Origin: Gemmatimonadota bacterium
Lineage (GTDB): Bacteria; Gemmatimonadota; Gemmatimonadetes; Palauibacterales; Palauibacteraceae
Direction of reading: 5' to 3'
Assembly: GCA_029288095.1 (NCBI GenBank)
Contig: JARFPW010000329.1
Location: forward strand, 1 to 9,696
DNA: 9,696 nucleotides
The translations under genes and the position numbers were made by a program. The notes beneath the pieces are model-generated. The model was given only the letters and a program-made list of their open reading frames with translations. It was not told where the DNA came from and ran no database searches. How positions within the stretch are numbered: position 1 is the first letter of the stretch; each line of letters begins with the position of its first letter. Below, piece after piece: positions 1-6,904 of this stretch.

Positions 1-374
1 AACACCGTATCCAGCCTGTCGGCGTTCAGCTCGCGCACGGCAGCGTCCGCTTCCGCGACCATCGCGGCGATCTCGTCCAGCTGCTGTCCCGCCCCGGAGG
101 ATGGAGCGGCCGCTTCCGCCGACTCGTCCTCGCGGAGAAGGGCCTCCAGCTCGGCGTCCGACATCCGGGCAACCTGGCCGATCTGCCGTCCTCCGAGCGT
201 CAGCCGGTGCAGCAGGCTGAGCCTGGCGACATCCTGATCGGAATACAGCCGGTGGCCACCCTCGGATCTGGCCGGCTCAACGACGCCGAACCGGCGTTCC
301 CACGCACGAATCGCGTGGCTCGTGAGCCCGGTTCGCTGCGTGACGACAGCCATCGGATGCCGTCCCTGGTCCAT
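1..374 (-). CDS. MerR-family transcriptional regulator, LitR/CarH-like, 3' end outside the window
   Basis: This leftward gene is cut by the window edge after about 124 codons. The protein starts MDQGRHPMAVVTQRTGLTSH and carries a MerR winged-helix DNA-binding domain at about residues 8-75: the recognition region contains IRAWERRFGVVEP (22-34), followed by the wing signature GGHRLYSDQDVARL (39-52). The WERR(F/Y)G and GG(H/Y)RLYS pattern is typical of the LitR/CarH branch, whose members are light-responsive repressors that bind adenosylcobalamin in a C-terminal domain. Past an acidic, alanine-rich linker (about 79-97) an alpha-helical stretch ending in ELNADRLDTV resembles the start of the four-helix cap that precedes the B12-binding domain. 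The B12 domain itself is not visible, so light or B12 sensing is inference. The start is uncertain: ATG at 374 has no good ribosome site, while TTG at 389 sits 9 nt after GGGAG and would add five residues. The gene is divergent from the fasciclin gene and is the likely regulator of the shared intergenic region. Confidence 0.85.
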   Translation of the reverse strand, partial: MDQGRHPMAVVTQRTGLTSHAIRAWERRFGVVEPARSEGGHRLYSDQDVARLSLLHRLTLGGRQIGQVARMSDAELEALLREDESAEAAAPSSGAGQQLDEIAAMVAEADAAVRELNADRLDTV

Positions 375-479
375 TGGAAGGTCGTTCAAGGGGTCTATCT
401 CCCGCGGTTACGCGTCGTGTTCGTTGTCGTTACGGAAGCTAACGGCTCCCGGCCGTCCCATCAATGCTTGCCCGATTAC

Positions 480-512
480 TGTATACAATATGTCTAATAA
501 TATAATTAGGCA
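480..512. promoter_or_regulatory. Candidate MerR/LitR-type operator: 11-bp-phased TGTnTA motifs
   Basis: An AT-rich island in otherwise GC-rich DNA begins here. TGTATACAATA (480-490) is followed immediately by TGTCTAATAAT (491-501), two TGTnTA units exactly 11 bp apart, and then by a more degenerate 11-mer (502-512). TGTATACA (480-487) is also a perfect palindrome. CarH/LitR proteins are known to bind tandem sites with about one-turn (11-bp) phasing and a TGTA/TACA-like core, so the arrangement suits the adjacent regulator. The block ends 5 bp before the fasciclin -35 box and overlaps the spacer and -10 of the putative regulator promoter. Binding is inferred from pattern and position only. 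Confidence 0.45.
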
Positions 513-513
513 A
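485..513 (-). promoter_or_regulatory. Possible sigma-70-like promoter for the MerR-family gene
   Basis: On the minus strand TTGCCT (513-508) is separated by 17 bp from TATTGT (490-485), four of six matches in each box. It lies about 110 bp upstream of the regulator start and points toward it. The 11-bp-phased motifs cover its spacer and -10 box, which would fit autoregulation. This is a moderate match only, and other hexamers in the AT-rich island could serve instead. Confidence 0.3.
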
Positions 514-517
514 AGCC

Positions 518-546
518 TTGACACGTTACGGATGAGGGTGTATATA
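518..546 (+). promoter_or_regulatory. Near-consensus sigma-70 promoter for the fasciclin gene
   Basis: TTGACA (518-523) matches the -35 consensus perfectly and is followed after exactly 17 bp by TATATA (541-546), five of six matches to the -10 consensus. Transcription would begin near 552-554, giving a leader of about 40 nt before the ATG at 592. The match is unusually good and suggests a strong housekeeping promoter held down by a repressor, in line with the phased repeats immediately upstream. Confidence 0.7.
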
Positions 547-591
547 CCTAGACAGCACATTGACTATCCTACTCAAAACGAGGTAAAGATC

Positions 592-1101
592 ATGATTCAC
601 GGAACACTACTCCGCTCTGCCCTGGCGGTCTTCGCGGTCGCCGCTGTCGTAACCGCTTGCGATGAGGAGAACCCTGTCGCCGCCCAGCCGCTTCCTGACA
701 TCGTTGAGACGGCGATCGACAACGGTAGCTTCCAGACGCTCGTCGCTGCCGTGCAGGCGGCAGGTCTCGTCGAGACGCTCCAGGGAGATGGACCGTTCAC
801 GGTGTTTGCGCCGAACGACGCTGCGTTCGACGCCCTGCCGGCCGGTACGGTTGAGACGCTGCTCCTGCCCGAGAACATCGATCAGCTCGTCGCGATCCTG
901 ACCTACCACGTCGTGCCGCAGAGGCTGCTGGCTGAGGATGTGCTGGCGTCTGAGAGCTTCACGACTGTTCAGGGCCAGGACGTTGCAATCAGCCTCGACG
1001 GCAGCACGCCGAGGGTGAACAGCTCGGCGATCATCGGAACAGACGTTCTCGCGTCCAACGGTGTGATCCACGTCATCGACTCGGTCTTGCTGCCGGAATA
1101 A
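592..1101 (+). CDS. Secreted fasciclin (FAS1) domain lipoprotein
   Basis: The product is 169 residues with one FAS1 domain, an adhesion-type fold found in secreted and surface proteins. Residues 1-22 form a lipoprotein signal peptide with a hydrophobic run and the lipobox VTAC, so Cys23 would be acylated. The FAS1 domain fills about residues 35-168: the H1 box contains FTVFAPNDAAFDALPAG (69-85), the central YHVV is at 105-108, and the H2 box NGVIHVIDSVLLP is at 156-168. Length and layout are those of the common single-domain bacterial FAS1 proteins. The ATG at 592 is chosen because GAGG (580-583) lies 8 nt upstream and the signal peptide starts there; an in-frame extension further upstream would run through the promoter. 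A near-consensus promoter precedes the gene and a strong hairpin follows it, so it is probably a single-gene transcript. The divergent MerR-family gene is its likely regulator. The ligand is unknown. Confidence 0.92.
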   Translation: MIHGTLLRSALAVFAVAAVVTACDEENPVAAQPLPDIVETAIDNGSFQTLVAAVQAAGLVETLQGDGPFTVFAPNDAAFDALPAGTVETLLLPENIDQLVAILTYHVVPQRLLAEDVLASESFTTVQGQDVAISLDGSTPRVNSSAIIGTDVLASNGVIHVIDSVLLPE

Positions 1102-1128
1102 GCTCGACGGCTTCGGACTGAGTAGGAC

Positions 1129-1161
1129 GGCTGCCGCCCCCGCACTCTGGGGGCGGCAGCC
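1129..1161 (+). terminator. GC-rich hairpin after the fasciclin gene, probable terminator
   Basis: A perfect 13-bp stem (arms 1129-1141 and 1149-1161, GGCTGCCGCCCCC and its complement) closes a 7-nt loop, 28 bp after the fasciclin stop codon. No proper T tract follows, only GCGTTTGG. A second small hairpin, TTGGGG-AGTA-CCCCAA, lies at 1167-1182. The pair probably ends the fasciclin transcript and separates it from ppx, but the lack of a U-run leaves the termination mechanism open. Confidence 0.65.
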
Positions 1162-1209
1162 TGCGTTTGGGGAGTACCCCAACTGTGCACCCCCCCTCAT
1201 ATTCGCTGC

Positions 1210-2211
1210 ATGATCCCTGCACCACACGCAAACCGACCGGAAACAGACCGACCCCGTTTAGCCGCTATCGATCTCGGCACGAACTCCGTCCGGCTGATCG
1301 TCGCGCAGATCGATGGACCGGACATGTACCGGGTGCTCGATGACGAACGTGAGCAGACACGCCTGGGCTTTCGCCTCGACCAGACAGGACGCCTCGACGA
1401 CGCGAACGCGGAAGCGACGCTCGACGCGCTGAGGCGCATGAAGGCGATCGCAGCGGATCTCGGGGCCGGGGCCCTGCGGACGATCGCCACCGCCGCGCTC
1501 CGCGAGGCAGAGAACGGGCCGCAGTTCGTCGACCTGGCGAGAGAGCGAATCGGGCTCGAGATCGAGGTGATCTCGCCCGAGGAAGAGGCGGAACTTGCCC
1601 TGCGGAGCGTGCGCCAGCACTTCGGTCTGGATCGCCCGACCGCCATCGTGGATATCGGGGGCGGCAGCATGGAAGTGGTGTTCACGACCGCCGGGTCGAT
1701 CGACCGAATTCACTCGCTTCCCCTGGGCGCCGTGAGGCTGACGGAGCGGTTCGTGCACTCCGACCCTGTGAGTGAGTCCGACTGGCGGGCGCTGCGGGCA
1801 GGAATTGATCGCGAACTGAAAGACACGCTCCGGAAACCGGTTTCAGCCACGTCGGACATGATCGGCAGCGGAGGTACGTTCACGACGGTGGCCAGGATGG
1901 CCATGCGCGATCGTCGCGGTGAACGGGGGCCAGTGCAGGGCTATTCGATGTCCCGGGCGGAGTTCGAGCACCAGGTGCGCCGGCTGCGCGAGGCGCCGTT
2001 GGCCCAGCGCCGCAACATCCCGGGGCTGAGCCCGAATCGGGCTGACATCATCCTGGCGGGTGCAACGACCGTGTCACTGCTGGCGCGCCGGCTGGATGTC
2101 GAGCGGATCCTGATCAACGACCTGGGCGTCCGTGACGGCCTCCTGCTGGACATGATCTCCCGGGAGTCCGGCGACGCCGGTGGCCAGGCGCCCTGGGCCG
2201 GAAACGTCTAG
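1210..2211 (+). CDS. ppx: Exopolyphosphatase / Ppx-GppA family phosphatase
   Basis: The product (333 residues) belongs to the Ppx/GppA family of the actin-like ATPase fold. These enzymes release phosphate from the ends of polyphosphate or the 5' phosphate of pppGpp, in the cytoplasm. Visible motifs in order: the first phosphate loop IDLGTNSVRL (20-29); EVISPEEEAEL (119-129), which holds the likely catalytic glutamate; the second phosphate loop IVDIGGGSMEVV (146-157); the GSGGTFTTVA segment (219-228); and RADIILAGATT (277-287). The length fits the short, two-lobed form without the C-terminal HD-like domain of E. coli Ppx. Polyphosphate versus pppGpp preference cannot be told from sequence, but the neighbouring polyphosphate kinase gene favours polyphosphate. 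The ATG at 1210 has no clear ribosome site, yet no other start precedes the first conserved motif. The gene ends one base from the end of ppk1, which is read in the opposite direction. Confidence 0.93.
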   Translation: MIPAPHANRPETDRPRLAAIDLGTNSVRLIVAQIDGPDMYRVLDDEREQTRLGFRLDQTGRLDDANAEATLDALRRMKAIAADLGAGALRTIATAALREAENGPQFVDLARERIGLEIEVISPEEEAELALRSVRQHFGLDRPTAIVDIGGGSMEVVFTTAGSIDRIHSLPLGAVRLTERFVHSDPVSESDWRALRAGIDRELKDTLRKPVSATSDMIGSGGTFTTVARMAMRDRRGERGPVQGYSMSRAEFEHQVRRLREAPLAQRRNIPGLSPNRADIILAGATTVSLLARRLDVERILINDLGVRDGLLLDMISRESGDAGGQAPWAGNV

Positions 2212-2212
2212 C

Positions 2213-4492
2213 TCAGAAGGGCTCTCCCGACAGGCCGCGCGGCTTGCGACGCTTCAAGCGCGTGGCGTCACGATGCCGCTCGGTCGCCCACGCGATCAAT
2301 CGTTCGTGCGTGCCCGGCTTCTTCGTCCGCACAGGACCGGCCCGTACGTAGGAACCGTCCGGGCGCATGAGCCACCCGCTTCGAACATCCTTCAGCTGCG
2401 TGTCGAGGACGAAACGCAGTTCCGCCTGGAGTTCCGGATCCTCGACGGGAGCAAGAATCTCAACCCGATTGCTCAGATTCCGGCGCATTACGTCCGCAGA
2501 ACCGATCCAGTACTCTTCCTCTCCACCATTGCGGAAATGGTAGATGCGGCTGTGCTCCAGGAAGCGCCCGACGATGCTCACGACGCGCACGTTGTCGGAC
2601 AGGCCGGCCAGGCCGGGACGAATCCGGCAGGAATCCCGCACGATTAGATCCACCTCTACGCCGGCCCGCGCCGCCTCGTATAGCGCGATCGTGACATCAG
2701 GATCCTCGAGCGCATTCACCTTGATCTGGATCCCGGCGGGACGCCCCTCCGCGGCATGCTTGGCCTCACGCTTGATGCGCTCCAGCAGCGCCGGCTTGAG
2801 GATCTTCGGCGCCGGCAGGAGCTTCGTGTAACGGCGCTTCGGCTTGTACCCAGTCGTCAGGTAGTTGAACAGCTCTGTGAGATCGGCCCCAATATCCGGG
2901 TCGCTCGTGAGCAGCCCCAGATCTGAGTACAGCCGGGCGGTGCCAGCGTGATAGTTGCCTGTCGCGATGTGCACGTAGCGACGCAACCCGTCGAAGTCCT
3001 GGCGGACGACCAGGATCGCCTTGCTGTGCGTCTTCAGGCCGATGACCCCGTACGTCACATGGATGCCGTAGGCGCCAAGGCGATTCGCCCAGCGGATGTT
3101 GGCCGCCTCGTCGAACCGCGCCTTCAACTCCATTACGACGGCGACCTGCTTGCCGTTGCGCGCCGCCTCGATGAGATGGTTGACCGCCGCCGAATCGGCC
3201 GACGTGCGATACACCGTCATCTTGATCGCCCGCACCTTCGGATCGGTCGAGGCCTCCTCGAGGAAACGCTCAACGGACGTGGAAAACGACTCGTATGGAT
3301 GGTGAAGCAGGATCGAGCCGCGCTCTCGCACCACATGGAAAATCGACCGTTCGCCCACCAGCGCCGGGTGGTCTACTGGGTGGTTGGGCTCGTAGCGGAG
3401 ATCGGGAATTTCGAGCGCCGCGATCGACGTCAAATCGCGCAGCGCCATCATGTTGTCGACTTCGAACACGTCGGACTGTTCGTCCAGTCCCAGCTCCGCC
3501 GCGAGCATCCCGCGATGAACCGGGTCCATGCCCTGGTTTACCTCGAGGCGAACGATCGGCGCAAGCTTCCGGTGTCGGAGCTCGGACTCGATCTGCGAAA
3601 GCAGATCGTCGGCCTCGTCGCCCTCGATCTCGGTGTCGGCGTTGCGCGTCACCCGGAAGAACTCGCACGACACGATGTGCATCCCCGGAAAGATGAGGTC
3701 CAGGTTGTCGGCCATCACCGACTCGAGGGGCACAAACGTCGTCGTGTCGCCCATCCTGAGAAAACGTGGAATACCCACCCCGACCGGGACCTTCACGCGA
3801 GCGATCGACGGGATCTCCTCGTCCGGAAGTCGCAGACTCACGAGCAGGTTGAGCGACAGGCCCGATACGAACGGGAACGGGTGGGCCGGGTCCGTCGCCT
3901 GCGGTGTGACGAGCGGATAGATGTTCGTGAAGTACTCAGACCTCAACGCCGCGCGATCCACGTCATCCAGCTCGGAGGCCTGCCGGATCACCACTCCGTG
4001 GGTCTCGAGCTCCGAGCGAACCTTCCGGAGTGCCTTCCGCTGCCGCGCCAGCAGGGGGTGAATCAACTCGTAGGCCTCGTCGATCTGCCCCTGGGGCGTG
4101 CGACCGTCGGCGGACAGGGCCTGCAGGCCGGCTTCAACCTGCTGCTTGAGACCGCCGATGCGCTTCATAAAGAACTCGTCGAGATTCGATCCGACGATGC
4201 CCAGGAAGTTCATGCGCTCCAGTAGCGGAACTCGCCCGTCCTCCGCCTGAGCCAGCACGCGGAAGTTGAAGTTCAGCCAGGTCAGCTCTCGGTTGAGCAA
4301 CAGTGCGGGATCAGAGAGATCGTACTCGCCGTCTGCTCCCGGGACCGGGATCGGTCGGGGATCAGGCGGGGTCGCATCCGGACGTGCCACAGGTGTGGGC
4401 GTTGGCGTGGGCTTCACTTCGGCGGCGTTATCCACCGCGGCATCATGAGCACCCGCACCATTTGTCGAGGTCTTCCCGTCTGGCTTCGTCAT
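2213..4492 (-). CDS. ppk1: Polyphosphate kinase 1 (ATP-polyphosphate phosphotransferase)
   Basis: This leftward gene encodes 759 residues of PPK1, which reversibly transfers the gamma phosphate of ATP to growing polyphosphate. Domains in order: a proline/threonine-rich extension (about 27-52, with PTPTPTP); the N domain starting LLLNRELTWLNFNFRVL (64-80) with GSNLDEFFMKR (101-111); the head domain (about 120-320); and the two phospholipase D-like catalytic domains. The histidine autophosphorylated in E. coli (H435) corresponds to His489 in LKTHSKAILVV; the second conserved histidine (H592) to His647 in RFLEHSRIYHF. YVHIATGNYH (506-515), IKMTVYRTS (423-431) and SADVMRRNLSNRVE (665-678) are also family hallmarks. 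The enzyme looks intact. The ATG at 4492 is preferred because AGGG lies just upstream and the preceding in-frame residues do not resemble the family. The N-terminus is about 60 residues longer than usual, and the C-terminus ends in a basic tail. It is convergent with ppx and divergent from the membrane protein gene. Confidence 0.96.
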   Translation of the reverse strand: MTKPDGKTSTNGAGAHDAAVDNAAEVKPTPTPTPVARPDATPPDPRPIPVPGADGEYDLSDPALLLNRELTWLNFNFRVLAQAEDGRVPLLERMNFLGIVGSNLDEFFMKRIGGLKQQVEAGLQALSADGRTPQGQIDEAYELIHPLLARQRKALRKVRSELETHGVVIRQASELDDVDRAALRSEYFTNIYPLVTPQATDPAHPFPFVSGLSLNLLVSLRLPDEEIPSIARVKVPVGVGIPRFLRMGDTTTFVPLESVMADNLDLIFPGMHIVSCEFFRVTRNADTEIEGDEADDLLSQIESELRHRKLAPIVRLEVNQGMDPVHRGMLAAELGLDEQSDVFEVDNMMALRDLTSIAALEIPDLRYEPNHPVDHPALVGERSIFHVVRERGSILLHHPYESFSTSVERFLEEASTDPKVRAIKMTVYRTSADSAAVNHLIEAARNGKQVAVVMELKARFDEAANIRWANRLGAYGIHVTYGVIGLKTHSKAILVVRQDFDGLRRYVHIATGNYHAGTARLYSDLGLLTSDPDIGADLTELFNYLTTGYKPKRRYTKLLPAPKILKPALLERIKREAKHAAEGRPAGIQIKVNALEDPDVTIALYEAARAGVEVDLIVRDSCRIRPGLAGLSDNVRVVSIVGRFLEHSRIYHFRNGGEEEYWIGSADVMRRNLSNRVEILAPVEDPELQAELRFVLDTQLKDVRSGWLMRPDGSYVRAGPVRTKKPGTHERLIAWATERHRDATRLKRRKPRGLSGEPF

Positions 4493-4614
4493 CGTCCCTG
4501 CTCTGTATGCATCTATCGTACCGCGGCCAGGCTGGCGGCGATGTCGTTCGTAGGTATCGGAATATGGGACCACGTGGACGATTTCGCAGATTTCGCCTAA
4601 ATTCAGCCGCTCAT

Positions 4615-6177
4615 ATGACATCCACGAGCACATACGATTCCTGGGCCAGGTTTCGGCGTATCGGGCGTTGGGTCCTGCTTTGCCTCGCGGCATGGTTCGC
4701 CCTGGCGTTCATAATCGTTCCGGCAGCGATCTACATCGCGCATCGTACCGGCATGCCGGTACCAGGCGACCTGATGGCGGGTCGAGCTACGACCCCAATC
4801 TCGACCTATCTGGAGACCTGGCGAGGTCCCGCGGACAGGTTCTCCGGTTTCTTCGTGAGGGCTGCCGGCTACTTCGTAGCCCTAGCGGCACTGGCGGCCT
4901 TCGCCACCAATACGGGTGGACGTGAGTCGGGCCGGCTGGAATCCTCCAGGTGGCCGACGCCCTTCTGGGTGGTGGTCGCGCTGTGCGTGGGCGGCGTCGC
5001 ATCGACACTGGCGCTGCAATACTGGTTTCCGGTGGCCTACGCTTCCCTGGTGGTAGAAGACGGGCTTGGCGAGCAGGCTACCTTCTTCTGCTGGCTTTCT
5101 ATCCCGATCCTTCTCGCACAAAGCGCTTCGGGACGAAAGAAGCCCGCGATTATACTGTTCGGTGCCGTCTCGTTCTGGATCGCCATGGAGGAGATCAGCT
5201 GGGGACAAAGGCTGATCGGCCTGGACACCCCGTCGGCTCTTGGTCGGGTCAATTACCAGGACGAACTTACCTTCCACAACCTGGAGGCTTTCTGGCCCGT
5301 CCTCGAGTATCAGGCCCAGCTATTCGCGCTGGTAATCCTGACGGGGACGTTCGTGCTCCCGTGGGCGATGGGAGTATCGCCGCGCTTTAGGGAAATAGCT
5401 GAGCGGCTCGGGATTCCGCGCGTACCGAAGTACCTCTGGCCCGCCGCCATCACGGCCACCGCGATCCTCTTGACCAGGTTCTACGTGTGGGGATCTGAGA
5501 TCGGCGAGGCGGCGACCGCTCTGTTCGCGGTTGCAGTCGCCCTGGCGATCGTCTTCGCATCGTCTCCCCGGTCTCGCACTCCAGGTCCCCGGGAATCGGT
5601 TGGCCTGGTGGTGCTGGTGATCCTGCTAGTGGGCGGAGGTCTGCTGACTCAAGGGTCGGACTTTCGATCGCAGATGATAAGCATGGCGACCCGCAAGTAT
5701 CCGTTGGAAGGGATGTACCAACATTCCGTTATGCTGTTCGAGTATTTCGAGACCCGGCCGGAATATGATTACGATGAATTCGGCATTGACTACGCAAAAG
5801 CTTTGGACCGGGTAGGCAGACGTGACGACGCACGGGATGTCCTCGAGCGGGACCTGGCCGCGCGGACGGCGGCCGGAGCCGGTTCGGCCGCGAAGCAGAG
5901 AGCGATCGGCGAGATCCTGATTCGCTTGTCTCGCGAGGCGGAAGCCGAGCAGGCGCTCCAGCGAGCACTGGAGCTTGACCGCGCTGAGCTTGACCGCGTC
6001 GAGGGAACCGAGAGTGTATCTCTGATACGCTGGTCAATGGCAAGGACTCATCGACTCCTCGGCGATTCCGAAGAAGTCGAGCGGCAGATGGAGCTGGCAC
6101 TCGAGGCCTCCAGCCTGAAGAACCAGCGGCAGATGCAACTCTGGCTTGAAACGGCAGACTGGATCCAGCTTGATTGA
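4615..6177 (+). CDS. Multi-pass membrane protein with EEISWGQR motif and TPR-like C-terminal region
   Basis: The product (520 residues from this start) is an integral membrane protein of unknown function. Hydrophobic segments lie at about 18-42, 79-98, 116-139, 155-170, 178-192, 236-254, 274-288, 297-315 and 328-346, so eight or nine membrane spans are likely. A conserved-looking polar patch follows the fifth: MEEISWGQRL (191-200), then NYQDELTFHNL (213-223). Acidic, Gln, His and Asn residues in such a setting suggest a catalytic or ligand site. I recall this paired motif from other unnamed bacterial membrane proteins, but cannot search to confirm. From about 365 on the protein is soluble and helical, with repeats such as EAEAEQALQRALELD (441-455) that resemble TPR units. 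The start is uncertain: an in-frame ATG at 4564 would add 17 residues and has AGG 9 nt upstream, whereas 4615 lacks a ribosome site but begins close to the first membrane span. The gene is divergent from ppk1, which does not prove a shared role. Confidence 0.85.
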   Translation: MTSTSTYDSWARFRRIGRWVLLCLAAWFALAFIIVPAAIYIAHRTGMPVPGDLMAGRATTPISTYLETWRGPADRFSGFFVRAAGYFVALAALAAFATNTGGRESGRLESSRWPTPFWVVVALCVGGVASTLALQYWFPVAYASLVVEDGLGEQATFFCWLSIPILLAQSASGRKKPAIILFGAVSFWIAMEEISWGQRLIGLDTPSALGRVNYQDELTFHNLEAFWPVLEYQAQLFALVILTGTFVLPWAMGVSPRFREIAERLGIPRVPKYLWPAAITATAILLTRFYVWGSEIGEAATALFAVAVALAIVFASSPRSRTPGPRESVGLVVLVILLVGGGLLTQGSDFRSQMISMATRKYPLEGMYQHSVMLFEYFETRPEYDYDEFGIDYAKALDRVGRRDDARDVLERDLAARTAAGAGSAAKQRAIGEILIRLSREAEAEQALQRALELDRAELDRVEGTESVSLIRWSMARTHRLLGDSEEVERQMELALEASSLKNQRQMQLWLETADWIQLD

Positions 6178-6216
6178 CGAGAGCGACGCTGCACGATAGA
6201 AGGTAACTGCCACAGA

Positions 6217-6289
6217 GGGGCCGTAGCTCAGTTGGGAGAGCGCCTGCTTTGCAAGCAGGAGGTCACCGGTTCGATCCCGGTCGGCTCCA
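6217..6289 (+). tRNA. tRNA-Ala (anticodon TGC)
   Basis: The 73 bases fold into a standard cloverleaf. The acceptor arms GGGGCCG (6217-6223) and CGGCTCC (6282-6288) pair with one G-T wobble, and the discriminator base is A6289. The anticodon stem CCTGC/GCAGG encloses the loop TTTGCAA, with anticodon TGC at 6250-6252 for alanine. The T arm contains GGTTCGATCCC. The CCA end is not encoded. It lies 39 bp after the membrane protein gene, in the same direction. Confidence 0.97.
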
Positions 6290-6351
6290 TTCTGTAACTC
6301 CCCCTGCAGTCCAGTTCTGGTCGCTGACGTGCTCTGTGACGAAGGTGGCCC

Positions 6352-6372
6352 TCTGCGCCGTGGGCGGGCGCA
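6352..6372. repeat. 21-bp hairpin repeat, left copy
   Basis: This 21-bp sequence is identical, and in the same orientation, to 7747-7767. It contains the inverted repeat TGCGCC-GTGGGCG-GGCGCA, a perfect 6-bp stem with a 7-nt loop. The left copy lies 63 bp after the tRNA and 24 bp beyond the stop codon of the last lipoprotein gene, where it could act as a GC-rich transcript end for that leftward operon. No T tract accompanies it. The two copies enclose the three-gene lipoprotein cluster. Confidence 0.7.
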
Positions 6373-6395
6373 CTCATTCCGAAGTAATTCTGGGC

Positions 6396-6797
6396 TCAAT
6401 CGCAGAAGTTGCCGCAGGCAAAGTCTGTAAATGCGTTGCTGATGAGAATGCCGAGTAGCAGCGCCACGGGTGACAGCGCTGCCGCGGTAGCCAACTCATC
6501 CTTCTCCTTGTGCTCAGCCTTTTGTACTTCGGCGACCGATAGCCTCACCTGCTCCGCGATTTGGCCTGGCTGATCCGACCCTCTGCGCATACCGACAATC
6601 GTATCACCCACGATCGTCGCACCCTCCAACTCAAACTGTCGGCCATCCGTCAGGGTTAGGCGGACTGGACTTGGGAGCTCCGTGGAATCGCCGCTCGTTT
6701 CCAGAGCAGTCCACTTGTAGCAGGCCGACAGCCACAGCGTGAGCGCGAACGGTAGAACGACCAACCGAAGGAATGAGGAACGTCTGAAGAACTTCAT
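6396..6797 (-). CDS. Small lipoprotein, paralog A of a three-gene cluster
   Basis: The product is 133 residues of unknown function. A signal peptide (1-25) starting MKFFRRSSFLRLVVLPFALT ends in the lipobox LSAC, so Cys26 would be lipidated and the mature protein anchored to a membrane. The mature part has a short beta-rich module, PVRLTLTDGRQFELEGATIV (44-63), followed by GDTIVGM. A second strand region, QVRLSVAEVQKAE, leads to a hydrophobic segment near the C-terminus (about 103-124), and the tail contains ACGNFCD with two cysteines. The same plan is seen in the two upstream paralogs. The start is well supported: GGAGG lies 8 nt upstream of the ATG. It is the last gene of the leftward cluster, 107 bp after paralog B. 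The phrase vR(v/l)tL.dg..f.l..DtlvG is a type I have seen in secreted proteins of environmental bacteria without a known role. Confidence 0.85.
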   Translation of the reverse strand: MKFFRRSSFLRLVVLPFALTLWLSACYKWTALETSGDSTELPSPVRLTLTDGRQFELEGATIVGDTIVGMRRGSDQPGQIAEQVRLSVAEVQKAEHKEKDELATAAALSPVALLLGILISNAFTDFACGNFCD

Positions 6798-6904
6798 TGA
6801 GACTTCCTCCAGCGACTCAGCTCATCTTCATGGCAGCCTCCTCTGCGTCGGGCTGCACCACTGCTACGGCGCTATCGGGTCCAACACGAAGTCATATCGC
6901 TGTT

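Noticed and set aside
322..591. Upstream in-frame extension of the fasciclin gene
   Set aside because: It would run through the regulator start, both promoters and the operator. The lipoprotein signal peptide and the Shine-Dalgarno site fix the start at 592.
2948..4225. A 425-codon open frame on the plus strand
   Set aside because: It lies wholly opposite ppk1, which has clear catalytic motifs. Its translation is Arg/His/Asp-rich and looks like an antisense shadow in GC-rich DNA.
4600..4622. Pho-box-like TGTCATAT near the divergent ppk1 promoter region
   Set aside because: Only one half-site is visible; the second CTGTCAT-like half is missing and the 8-bp palindrome TCATATGA is short. Phosphate control of ppk1 is plausible biologically but not shown here.
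6842..6857. A third, degenerate copy of the 21-bp repeat upstream of paralog A
   Set aside because: Only TCTGCG and scattered bases agree, and the hairpin arms are not kept.
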